The notes under the pieces: model-generated | What the model was told of the DNA's origin: nothing | Databases searched by the model: none | The model's input: only the letters and a program-made list of their open reading frames with translations | Origin: SVTX01 sp045542075 | Lineage (GTDB): Bacteria; Bacillota; Clostridia; Oscillospirales; CAG-272 | Length of the DNA: 28,254 nucleotides | Direction: 5' to 3' | Assembly: GCA_045542075.1 (NCBI GenBank) | Contig: JAZQKI010000038.1 | Coordinates: 1 to 28,254, forward strand | In this document: positions 15,420-22,872 of the stretch, piece after piece | Layout: every line of letters starts with the position of its first letter | Position numbering within the stretch: position 1 is the stretch's first letter | Program-made: the position numbers and the translations under genes

Positions 15420-16376
15420 ATGCAGATAGTTATTGACAGTCAATATGCGGACAGAACTCTGCTCTCTTATCTGAAATTCACTCTTAAAATATCCTCCGCC
15501 TTTATCACAAAGCTAAAGCAGGACGAGCACGGACTTGAGGTTAACGGAAAGCACGTGACAGTGCGATATATACTTCAGACAGGAGATGTCCTGAGCATAA
15601 GCATTGACGACAGCTTTGAGCGGGAAAATCAGAATATCGAGCCTGTGGACATTCCGCTCAGCATCATATACGAGGACAATGATCTTATCATAATCAACAA
15701 GCCTCCATTTATGCCAACTCACCCCTCGCACAACCATCACAGCGATACGCTTGCCAACGCGGTCGCGCACCTATACAAGACCCGAGAGCTTCCCTTTGTT
15801 TTCCGTCCTGTTGGCAGACTTGACAAAAACACGAGCGGGATAGTTGTGCTTGGAAAAAATATGCCCGCGGCGGCGCATTTTGCCAAGGAGCGGCAAAGCA
15901 ATCGCGTGCAGAAAAGCTATATTGCCATCGTGTGCGGCGAAATGTCTGAGGACATAGGCGAGATAACCACTCCCCTGAAGCGACAGGAGGAAAGCATAAT
16001 AATAAGGACCGTCTGCGATATCAACGATGAGGGTGCGATGAGCGCCCATACCGTTTGGGAAAAGCTTTACTCGGGACACGGGATAAGTCTTGTCCGAGCA
16101 TACCCCAAAACAGGCCGCACGCATCAGATCAGAGTACATCTTTCGTCGATCGGGCACCCTATTTTGGGAGATGATATTTACGGCGAAGAGTCAGAATACA
16201 TACACAGGCATGCTCTGCACGCATATACGCTCCAATTCCCACTGCCATTTTCCGAGCAGGTGAAATCAGTTGACGCAAGCATCCCTGAAGATATGAAAGC
16301 CGCTTTTTTTGAAATCACGGGAGAGGATATCTCCATTTACATCAAGCATCGAGAGGATTATTATGAAGAAAAATAA
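15420..16376 (+). CDS. RluA-family pseudouridine synthase
   Basis: Converts uridine to pseudouridine, usually in 23S rRNA or tRNA. The start is the ATG at 15420 with AGAAGGAGG at ideal spacing; an upstream in-frame ATG at 15390 lies in the promoter. The 318-residue product has an N-terminal S4-like domain (RTLLSYLKFTLKISSAFITKL at about 12-32, VNGKHVTVRYILQTGD after it), then INKPPFMPTHPS (92-103), the catalytic GRLDKNTSG with Asp135, and the RluA hallmark KTGRTHQIRVHLSSIGHPILGD split over about residues 223-244. RluA, RluC and RluD cannot be separated here. Its last 14 nt overlap the next gene, implying coupled translation. Confidence 0.93.
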   Translation: MQIVIDSQYADRTLLSYLKFTLKISSAFITKLKQDEHGLEVNGKHVTVRYILQTGDVLSISIDDSFERENQNIEPVDIPLSIIYEDNDLIIINKPPFMPTHPSHNHHSDTLANAVAHLYKTRELPFVFRPVGRLDKNTSGIVVLGKNMPAAAHFAKERQSNRVQKSYIAIVCGEMSEDIGEITTPLKRQEESIIIRTVCDINDEGAMSAHTVWEKLYSGHGISLVRAYPKTGRTHQIRVHLSSIGHPILGDDIYGEESEYIHRHALHAYTLQFPLPFSEQVKSVDASIPEDMKAAFFEITGEDISIYIKHREDYYEEK

Positions 16377-17568
16377 ACAAGATAAAAACACCGAGCAATC
16401 CCCCGAGTTTATCGGTACAAAGGAGTTTTCGGAGCTGCCTAAAACCGAGCGGTGGAGGTGGGAGGCAGTGCCTAAGAAACACGAGCGCATTCCTCTGTTT
16501 GCAAAAATCGTCTTTGTCTTATCTGTACTCTGCCTTATAATTTACATTATCGCTATAATAAATACCGACTTTGCAGATTTTTTCAATTCTACCGTTGGCG
16601 TAGGAATAAGATTTATCGCAGCAAAGATATCAGGCATATTACCGTTTTCCATAGCTGAATTTCTCCTTATATCCATTTTCCCTGCCGCAGTGGGCTATAT
16701 AATATACGCGATAAAGAAAAGAAGCTTTACCTGGAAAATGGTTGCGTCTGTTCTTTCCGTCCCGGTCTCTATAGTACTTCTTATTTTTTCCATGTTCGTT
16801 CTGACACTTGGCACGGGATACAGAACTCCCACGCTGGACACAAAGCTGGAGTTTGAGAATGTGAATGTCACCAAGGAAAATCTTGAGCAAACGGCAGAAT
16901 ATCTGGTCGAAAATATCAACAGCTTGAGTGAGGAAATGGATTACGGCACGGACGGTTTCGCAAAAATGCCGTATAGCTTCTCAGATATGAACAAAAAGCT
17001 TATGTCGGCATACGATAGCTTTGCTGAAAAATACGACGTTCTGACAACTTACAATAGCAAACTAAAGCCCGTGCTTATGAGCGAGCCTATGTCACATTTG
17101 CACACACTCGGTATATATACGTTCTTTACGGGCGAAGCAAACATCAATATAAACTTCCCCGATTATACAATTCCTTACACCTCCGCGCATGAGCTTGCTC
17201 ATCAACGAGGCATAGCACGAGAGGATGAGGCGAATATGATAGCATTCCTCGTGTGTATGGAGTCGGACGATGCGTATATCCGTTATAGCGCGTATCTCAA
17301 TATGTATGAATACGTTGCAAACGCGCTTTATCAGACGAGCCCCGAGGCATATCGCAAGGTAAATTCAGAGCTCAACGCAAAGACCCGCGCCGAGCAGATC
17401 GCATACAGTCAGTTTTTTAACCAGTACAGAAACTCGGGAGCAAGCAAGGTCTCGTCCGCAGTAAACGATACGTTCCTCAAGGTTCAGGGCACAGAGGGCG
17501 AGATCAGCTATAATCTTGTAGTTGAGCTGACGGTTGCATACCTCAAGACCGAAAATATTATAGAGTAA
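16363..17568 (+). CDS. DUF3810-like membrane protein with HExxH metalloprotease motif
   Basis: A 401-residue integral membrane protein. The ATG at 16363 has AGAGG 7 nt upstream and lies within the end of the RluA gene. A polar N-terminus (1-44) is followed by three membrane helices at about 45-67, 92-117 and 127-150, then an extracytoplasmic or cytoplasmic domain with AHELAHQRGIAREDEANMIAF (275-295). HELAH (276-280) plus the later glutamate (Glu287 or Glu289) form a zincin-type site, which with this context is characteristic of the DUF3810 family. Substrate and role are unknown; the motif suggests a membrane-bound zinc peptidase. A terminator follows. Confidence 0.82.
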   Translation: MKKNKQDKNTEQSPEFIGTKEFSELPKTERWRWEAVPKKHERIPLFAKIVFVLSVLCLIIYIIAIINTDFADFFNSTVGVGIRFIAAKISGILPFSIAEFLLISIFPAAVGYIIYAIKKRSFTWKMVASVLSVPVSIVLLIFSMFVLTLGTGYRTPTLDTKLEFENVNVTKENLEQTAEYLVENINSLSEEMDYGTDGFAKMPYSFSDMNKKLMSAYDSFAEKYDVLTTYNSKLKPVLMSEPMSHLHTLGIYTFFTGEANININFPDYTIPYTSAHELAHQRGIAREDEANMIAFLVCMESDDAYIRYSAYLNMYEYVANALYQTSPEAYRKVNSELNAKTRAEQIAYSQFFNQYRNSGASKVSSAVNDTFLKVQGTEGEISYNLVVELTVAYLKTENIIE

Positions 17569-17593
17569 AAATTCCAAAAATCAATAACACATT

Positions 17594-17637
17594 ATCGCTG
17601 CACAGCATACAATGTCTGTGTGGCGATTTTTTTGTTT
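17594..17637 (+). terminator. Terminator after the DUF3810-like gene
   Basis: A 12-bp stem (ATCGCTGCACAG with CTGTGTGGCGAT, two G-T pairs) at 17594-17627 followed by a run of seven T. Confidence 0.88.
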
Positions 17638-17988
17638 TAAGATATTTTCGTATTGAATTTTTTGTTCGACAAATTGTTTGAAAATACACTGAAGGCTACC
17701 CGAATTCCGCAAAATTTTTGGCAGATCGTTTGCTGAATTTTATGTCGTACTATATGCGCTATTGATATAACGACATTATTTGTGTCCGAAATCAACAATT
17801 TATTCTTATTTTATTCATTTTTTCTTGATTTTGGATATTTTATATTCATTTTCTGTGTACTTGACGTGTGATTTAGAACAATCGTACCAAAGGCACTGCG
17901 ACATAGAATACAATTTTATACGACAAAATTCAAGGAAAAAATTTACTTTTTTATTTGTTAAATAATTGTAAACATACGCAAAAAACTA
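17638..17988. other. AT-rich non-coding stretch upstream of murA
   Basis: No convincing gene in either direction. It contains TGTCGT (17743-17748) and ACGACA (17770-17775, 17920-17925), with ATGTCGT/ACGACAT forming an inverted repeat at 17742-17776. A similar ACGACA lies just past the murA -10 box at 18042-18047. I see no terminator, tRNA or recognised RNA family in it. Confidence 0.5.
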
Positions 17989-18017
17989 TTTACAAATATA
18001 CTTAAATATGGTAAAAT
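17989..18017 (+). promoter_or_regulatory. Promoter of murA
   Basis: TTTACA (17989-17994), 17-nt spacer, TAAAAT (18012-18017). This implies a 5' leader of roughly 150 nt before the murA start. Confidence 0.75.
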
Positions 18018-18085
18018 ATATACATGCCCGCGAATGAAAAAACGACAAAATGCATTATAAATATACAGGGCGTGAGAAATTACGA

Positions 18086-18106
18086 GTATCTTTTCCCCAA
18101 AGATAC
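18086..18106 (+). promoter_or_regulatory. Stem-loop in the murA 5' leader
   Basis: GTATCTTT-TCCCC-AAAGATAC is an 8-bp perfect stem with a 5-nt C-rich loop. No T tract follows, so it is not a terminator. It lies 72 nt before the start codon. Confidence 0.5.
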
Positions 18107-18177
18107 AAATCCCCATAAATTTCAACACCCTTCCCCATGACAAAATACAGCCCAGAGGCAGAAACAGAGGTACAGAC

Positions 18178-19470
18178 ATGGATAAGATCTTGGTTAACGG
18201 CGGTAATACACTTCACGGTACAGTTGCAATCGGAGGAATGAAGAATTCTGCTCTTCCGGTTATTTCCGCATGCGTTCTCACAAAGGAGACCTGCATAATC
18301 GATAACATCCCCATGGTAAGCGACATTAAGCTCCTCCTTGAGATCCTTTCCTCAATTGGAGCTGAGATCCGTATGCTCTCAAATACCTCTGTTCAGATAA
18401 ACTGCAAAAACATCACTCCCTGCTCCTCTCCCGACGAGCTCGCATCCCAGCTTCGCGGATCGTCCTACCTCCTCGGCGCAGAGCTCGGCAGATTCGGTGA
18501 GACCAGCGTGGTTCTCCCCGGCGGATGCAAGATAGGCGCAAGACCTCTTGATTTTCACATGAAGGCGTTTGAGGCACTCGGCGCGCAGTCCTCTATCGTG
18601 AACGGTCACCTCACGGCAGAGGCTATAAACGGTCTGCACGGAAACACAATTTTCTTTGACAAGGTATCCGTTGGCGCAACCGTAAACGCTATTCTCTCCT
18701 CCGTTCTCGCAGAAGGAACAACAGTAATTGAGAACGCAGCTCGCGAGCCTCACATAGTTGACCTCGCAGTATTCCTCAACGCATGCGGCGCAAACATTAT
18801 GGGCGCAGGTACGAGCGTTATCAAGGTCAAGGGCGTTTCCGAGCTTCACGGCTGCCGTTATTCTATCGCTCCCGATATGATCGAGGCAGGTACATATATG
18901 GTTGCGGCTGCTACAGTAGGCGGCAGAGTAACCGTCACAAATATCATCCCCAAGCACCTTGAGAGCGTTACAAACAAGCTCATCGAGGCAGGCGTTAAGG
19001 TTATCGTTGGCGACAGCTACATCACCATTGAGAGCAACGGCAAGTACAAGGCAGTTGACATCGTCACACAGCCCTACCCCGGATTCCCCACGGATATGCA
19101 GGCGCAGTTCTCCACTATGCTTTGCTACGCAGAGGGTACGTCCAGAGTGACCGAAAACATTTTCACAGGCAGATTCCAGTTTGCTGATGAGCTTACAAAA
19201 ACGGGCGCTAAGGTTTCCGTTGACTGCAACACCGCAGTAATCAAGGGTGTTGAAAGAACAGGATGCGCTCCCCTTACCTGTCACGACCTCCGCGCAGGCG
19301 CGGCTATGGTTATTGCGGCTCTCAGAAGCGAGGGTGTATCCGAGATCACAGGCATCGACAAGATCGAGCGCGGATACGTTGATATAGTTGATAAGTTCGC
19401 AAACCTCGGCGCAGACATCAAGCTCGTAAGAGATATGGGTGCGCTTGCTCACACAACTGCGACAAACTGA
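18178..19470 (+). CDS. murA: UDP-N-acetylglucosamine 1-carboxyvinyltransferase
   Basis: First committed step of peptidoglycan synthesis: transfers enolpyruvate from phosphoenolpyruvate to UDP-GlcNAc in the cytoplasm; target of fosfomycin. The 430-residue product matches the family. GGMKNSALP (19-27) supplies Lys22 and Asn23, and LPGGCKIGARPLDFH (113-127) holds the catalytic Cys117, so this enzyme has the fosfomycin-sensitive Cys form. The C-terminal half includes YPGFPTDMQAQF and HDLRAGAAMVIAAL. An AGAGGT ribosome site precedes the ATG. Leucine codons are strongly biased to CTC and CTT, suggesting high expression. Firmicutes often have two paralogs (murA/murZ); which this is cannot be told from one window. 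Confidence 0.97.
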   Translation: MDKILVNGGNTLHGTVAIGGMKNSALPVISACVLTKETCIIDNIPMVSDIKLLLEILSSIGAEIRMLSNTSVQINCKNITPCSSPDELASQLRGSSYLLGAELGRFGETSVVLPGGCKIGARPLDFHMKAFEALGAQSSIVNGHLTAEAINGLHGNTIFFDKVSVGATVNAILSSVLAEGTTVIENAAREPHIVDLAVFLNACGANIMGAGTSVIKVKGVSELHGCRYSIAPDMIEAGTYMVAAATVGGRVTVTNIIPKHLESVTNKLIEAGVKVIVGDSYITIESNGKYKAVDIVTQPYPGFPTDMQAQFSTMLCYAEGTSRVTENIFTGRFQFADELTKTGAKVSVDCNTAVIKGVERTGCAPLTCHDLRAGAAMVIAALRSEGVSEITGIDKIERGYVDIVDKFANLGADIKLVRDMGALAHTTATN

Positions 19471-19492
19471 TATTTGACAATATAATAATGAT

Positions 19493-19524
19493 AAAACGGT
19501 GCGCTGTAAGTCGCACCGTTTTTG
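19493..19524 (+). terminator. Terminator of murA
   Basis: Stem AAACGGTGCG/CGCACCGTTT with an 8-nt loop and following T tract. Confidence 0.9.
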
Positions 19525-19573
19525 TCCCCTGAAGTTCAAAACAACCCTTCATTTAATATATAGGAAAATGCTT

Positions 19574-19795
19574 ATGAAAAAGACACTCATATTTATATTG
19601 ATATTAGCTGCAACAATATGTTGCCTTCCCTCGTGTAATAAATTGTATTACTGCGACAACTGCCATACAACGTACACGGACGGCAAGCCCCATCACGTTA
19701 GCGACGATACAGGTGATTTGACGCTGTGTGAGGTTTGCTATTCAGAATATATGGAAAATAAAAACAGCTCTAATAAAGAAATCCCAACCTCATAA
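19574..19795 (+). CDS. Tiny Cys-rich lipoprotein
   Basis: A 73-residue product. The ATG at 19574 has AGGAAA about 7 nt upstream; more distal in-frame starts fall in the murA terminator. The signal peptide (KKTLIFILILAATICC) ends in lipobox LPSC, so the mature form is a membrane-anchored peptide of about 52 residues with two CxxC pairs (YYCDNC and LCEVCYSEY) and HH between them, suggesting a small zinc ribbon outside the cell. No promoter of its own is obvious; murA read-through is possible. Family and function are unknown. Confidence 0.68.
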   Translation: MKKTLIFILILAATICCLPSCNKLYYCDNCHTTYTDGKPHHVSDDTGDLTLCEVCYSEYMENKNSSNKEIPTS

Positions 19796-19808
19796 GTTGG
19801 GATTTTTT
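19779..19808 (+). terminator. Terminator after the Cys-rich lipoprotein gene
   Basis: Stem AAATCCCAAC/GTTGGGATTT (19779-19805) and T tract; the stop codon of the lipoprotein gene lies in the loop. It may also serve the converging spoIVA. Confidence 0.88.
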
Positions 19809-19812
19809 GTTA

Positions 19813-21291
19813 TCAAAGTATAATACAGATAAGTCCGCCGCTACCCTCGTTGATGATGCGCTCGAGTGTTTCGGAGAGCTTTTTGCGGGATGCCTCGGGC
19901 ATGTGCTCAAGCTTTGTGTGAAGCCCCTCGTTTACAAGCTCGTAAAGAGTCTTGCCAAACATATTGGACTGCCAGATCTGTTGCGGCTCCTCCTCAAATT
20001 CCTTGAGCATATATTTTACAAGATCCTCGGACTGCTGCTCGGTGCCGACTATGGGGTTTATCTCGGTCTCGATATTTGCCCTTATCATATGTATGGACTG
20101 CGCAGACGCCTTGAGTCTGACGCCGTAGCCGCCCGACTGCTTTACTATCTCGGGATCGGCGAGCTTTAAGTCGGAGACGTCGGGCATAACTATGCCGTAT
20201 CCTCTATTCTCTGCCTCGTCAAGCGCCGCGGAAACTCTGTCGTATCTTTCCTTCATTACGGAGAGATCCTTGAGAAGCTGGATGAGGGATTCCTCGCCCT
20301 TTATCTCAAAGCCTGTAAGCTCACTTATGACCTCGTAATAAAGTCCGTCCGCCATAGACACGGACACTCTCGCGCAGCCGTTTCCGAGGTTTATCTCCTC
20401 AAGGCTTGCGCTTTTAATATACTCACACTCGCCAAGGTCGGAAAACGCTTCTCTTATGTCGCCTACCTTATGTACACGTCCCGCGCACTTGTGTATACTT
20501 GCCATAAGCGACTGCTTTATTCTGTGGGACGGTTCGAGCGCTGTTGTCCACTCGGGCATTGATATCTTTATCTCTGTCGCGGGAAATTCGTGAAGTACGA
20601 GCTCGAGTATGTGGCGTATATCCTCTGCGTCAAGGTCCATACAGGACACAAGCGCGACGGGTGCTTGATATTTCGCTTCAAGCTCATAAGCCAGCGCCAC
20701 CGCCTGCTCGCTTGTAGGTCGTGCGGAATTGAGTATTACCGCAAAGGGCTTTCCCATCTCGCGCAGCTCACGGACTATTCTCTCCTCTGCCTCGATATAG
20801 CTCTCTCTTGATATATCTCCGATGCTTCCGTCGGTCGTGACGAGCATACCGATAGTCGCGTGCTCTGTAATTACCTTGTGCGTGCCAAGCTCTGCCGCCT
20901 CGATAAAGGGCATCGGCTCATCTCTCCAGGGGGTGCGCACCATTCTCGGCTGACCGTCCTCGATAGTGCCAAGCGCCTCGGGGACTACGTAGCCTACGCA
21001 GTCTATCATCTTGACGTTGAGATTGGAGCAGCCGTCAAGAGTTATCTTTACCGCCTCGTCGGGAATGAATTTCGGCTCTGTGGTCATAACAGTCTTGCCC
21101 GCCGCGGACTGCGGCATCTCGTCTCTTGCGCGCTCGCGGGAATATCCCTCGCTGATATTCGGCAGCACGAGAGATTCCATAAATCTTTTTATAAACGTTG
21201 ATTTTCCCGTTCTGACAGGGCCTACAACGCCAATATAAATATCTCCGTTGGTTCTTTTGGATATGTCCTCGTAAATGGAGTGTTCCGCCAT
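19813..21291 (-). CDS. spoIVA: Stage IV sporulation protein A, spore coat basement ATPase
   Basis: Polymerises on the forespore surface in an ATP-dependent way and forms the base layer of the spore coat. The 492-residue product has the same length as B. subtilis SpoIVA and follows it closely from YEDISKRTNGDIYIGVVG onward. Walker A is GPVRTGKST (24-32). Other matches are ARDEMPQSAAGKTVMTTEPKF, DCVGYVVPEA, HATIGMLVTTDGSIGDI and the invariant end ETLERIINEGSGGLICIIL. The ATG at 21291 gives family length; a GTG at 21300 is an alternative with closer ribosome-site spacing. A sigma-E-like promoter lies upstream, matching the mother-cell expression known for this gene. It marks the organism as a spore former. 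Confidence 0.98.
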   Translation of the reverse strand: MAEHSIYEDISKRTNGDIYIGVVGPVRTGKSTFIKRFMESLVLPNISEGYSRERARDEMPQSAAGKTVMTTEPKFIPDEAVKITLDGCSNLNVKMIDCVGYVVPEALGTIEDGQPRMVRTPWRDEPMPFIEAAELGTHKVITEHATIGMLVTTDGSIGDISRESYIEAEERIVRELREMGKPFAVILNSARPTSEQAVALAYELEAKYQAPVALVSCMDLDAEDIRHILELVLHEFPATEIKISMPEWTTALEPSHRIKQSLMASIHKCAGRVHKVGDIREAFSDLGECEYIKSASLEEINLGNGCARVSVSMADGLYYEVISELTGFEIKGEESLIQLLKDLSVMKERYDRVSAALDEAENRGYGIVMPDVSDLKLADPEIVKQSGGYGVRLKASAQSIHMIRANIETEINPIVGTEQQSEDLVKYMLKEFEEEPQQIWQSNMFGKTLYELVNEGLHTKLEHMPEASRKKLSETLERIINEGSGGLICIIL

Positions 21292-21332
21292 AATTTGCAC
21301 CGTACCTTTCTTGCAATCTTATCTATCGCTAA

Positions 21333-21361
21333 ATTATATGGACTCGCTGTCTCATTTATGA
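21333..21361 (-). promoter_or_regulatory. Sigma-E-like sporulation promoter of spoIVA
   Basis: On the reverse strand TCATAAA (21355-21361), 14-nt spacer, CATATAAT (21333-21340). This fits the mother-cell sigma-E pattern (ATA-type -35, about 14 nt, CATA-type -10) better than the housekeeping pattern. Confidence 0.65.
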
Positions 21362-21389
21362 TAGACGCCAAAAAAATATTAAATTTGTG

Positions 21390-21418
21390 TTGAAAAATAT
21401 TTCACCGTATGATATACT
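21390..21418 (+). promoter_or_regulatory. Promoter of radA
   Basis: TTGAAA (21390-21395), 17-nt spacer, TATACT (21413-21418), 35 nt before the radA start and divergent from the spoIVA promoter. Confidence 0.75.
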
Positions 21419-21452
21419 AAATATATGTAAGTTTTATTATGCGAGGATTCTT

Positions 21453-22835
21453 ATGAAAGGACTTAAAACAATATATATCTGCTCGGAATGTGGCTTCCAT
21501 TCGCCAAAGTGGATGGGAAAATGCCCCTCCTGCAATGCTTGGAACACGATGGTTGAGGACGTTATAAGCACGTCTCCCGAGCCTGTGGCGAACAAGCGAA
21601 GGAGTATGGCAAGCTCTATGGGAACAAATACGGCGGTGTCATACGCCGAGCTTGAAATGCCGGAATACATACGCTCGGGTACGGGTCTGTCTGAGCTCGA
21701 CCGCGTGCTTGGCGGCGGACTCGTTCACGGCTCTGTCGTGCTTATATCGGGCGAGCCGGGAATAGGTAAGTCTACCCTGCTTATGCAGATCTCCGACTGT
21801 CTTGGAAAGAGCCGCAAGGTGCTTTACGTATCGGGCGAGGAGTCGGGCGGACAATTAAAGCTCCGCGCAAAAAGACTCGGCGTGCAGGGACAAAATCTCT
21901 ACATACTCACCGAGACAAATATAGACGATATTATAAAGCAGACTGATAAAATAAAGCCCGACGTGATAATTATAGACTCTATACAGACTATATACGACGA
22001 GCAGATAAAGTCCGCCCCCGGAAGCATCACGCAGGTGCGTGAGTGCGCGCTTTCCTTTATAAGCAAAGCAAAATCCGAGGGTATATCAATGCTCTTCGTT
22101 GGTCACGTAAACAAGGAGGGCGGCATTGCGGGCCCCAAGGTGCTTGAGCATATGGTGGACGCGGTGCTCTGCTTTGAGGGTGAGAAGCTTCAGTCATACA
22201 GAATTATCCGCGCCAACAAAAACCGCTTTGGCTCGACTAACGAGATAGGCGTGTTTGAGATGGGCGACAAGGGACTTATTGAGGTTGAAAACCCTTCCGA
22301 GATGCTTCTCTCGGGCAGACCTAAGAACACGCCCGGCAACTGCGCGGTGTGCACTATTGAGGGAACGCGCCCGATAATTGCCGAGATCCAGGCACTTGTC
22401 TCCCCCACGGTTTTCCCCGCTCCTCGCCGTACGTCAAACGGAATTGATTACAATCGCGCGTGTCTTATAATCGCGGTGCTTGAAAAGCGTCTCGGACTTA
22501 AATTTTATCAGAACGACGTTTACCTCAACGTCATCGGCGGTCTTCATATAGACGAGCCTGCGAGCGACGCGGCGATAGCTCTGGCTATGATATCCTCGCT
22601 GACTGACAAGGTCGTTCCCGACGACCTTATTGCAATAGGTGAGCTTGGCCTTTCGGGAGAATGCCGCGCGGTGTCAAATCTTGAGCAAAGAGTCAAGGAG
22701 GCGGCGCGTCTCGGCTTTACAAAGGCGATAGTTCCCTACAAAAACGTGGAAAAACGCAAAATAGATACAAACATTGAGCTTATTCCCATTCATAGCATAT
22801 ACGAGGCTATACGGGTACTTAAGACAAATGAATAA
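21453..22835 (+). CDS. radA: DNA repair protein RadA/Sms
   Basis: RecA-like helicase that promotes branch migration in recombinational repair. The start is the ATG at 21453 with GAGG at 7 nt; an upstream in-frame ATG lies in the promoter. The 460-residue product has the N-terminal four-Cys zinc finger (Cys10, 13, 24, 27, within ICSECGFHSPKW...CPSC), Walker A GEPGIGKS (100-107), Walker B VIIIDSIQTI, the RadA-specific KNRFG (256-260), and a C-terminal Lon-protease-like domain (LNVIGGLHIDEPASDAAIAL). All key motifs are intact. It ends at a two-way terminator. Confidence 0.97.
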   Translation: MKGLKTIYICSECGFHSPKWMGKCPSCNAWNTMVEDVISTSPEPVANKRRSMASSMGTNTAVSYAELEMPEYIRSGTGLSELDRVLGGGLVHGSVVLISGEPGIGKSTLLMQISDCLGKSRKVLYVSGEESGGQLKLRAKRLGVQGQNLYILTETNIDDIIKQTDKIKPDVIIIDSIQTIYDEQIKSAPGSITQVRECALSFISKAKSEGISMLFVGHVNKEGGIAGPKVLEHMVDAVLCFEGEKLQSYRIIRANKNRFGSTNEIGVFEMGDKGLIEVENPSEMLLSGRPKNTPGNCAVCTIEGTRPIIAEIQALVSPTVFPAPRRTSNGIDYNRACLIIAVLEKRLGLKFYQNDVYLNVIGGLHIDEPASDAAIALAMISSLTDKVVPDDLIAIGELGLSGECRAVSNLEQRVKEAARLGFTKAIVPYKNVEKRKIDTNIELIPIHSIYEAIRVLKTNE

Positions 22836-22837
22836 AG

Positions 22838-22872
22838 AAAAAGGCTTGTCTGCGACAAGCCTTTTGTTTTTT
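22838..22872 (+). terminator. Two-way terminator between radA and the cyclophilin gene
   Basis: Stem AAAAGGCTTGTC/GACAAGCCTTTT (22839-22865) with loop TGC, A tract on one side and T tract on the other. Confidence 0.92.

Noticed and set aside
17780..17965. 61-codon open frame in the gap upstream of murA
   Set aside because: AT-driven hydrophobic sequence with no ribosome site; more likely non-coding.
18379..19539. Long minus-strand open frame (386 codons) opposite murA
   Set aside because: It is antisense to an unmistakable murA with its catalytic Cys; the Cys- and Ser-rich translation resembles no protein and comes from codon bias.
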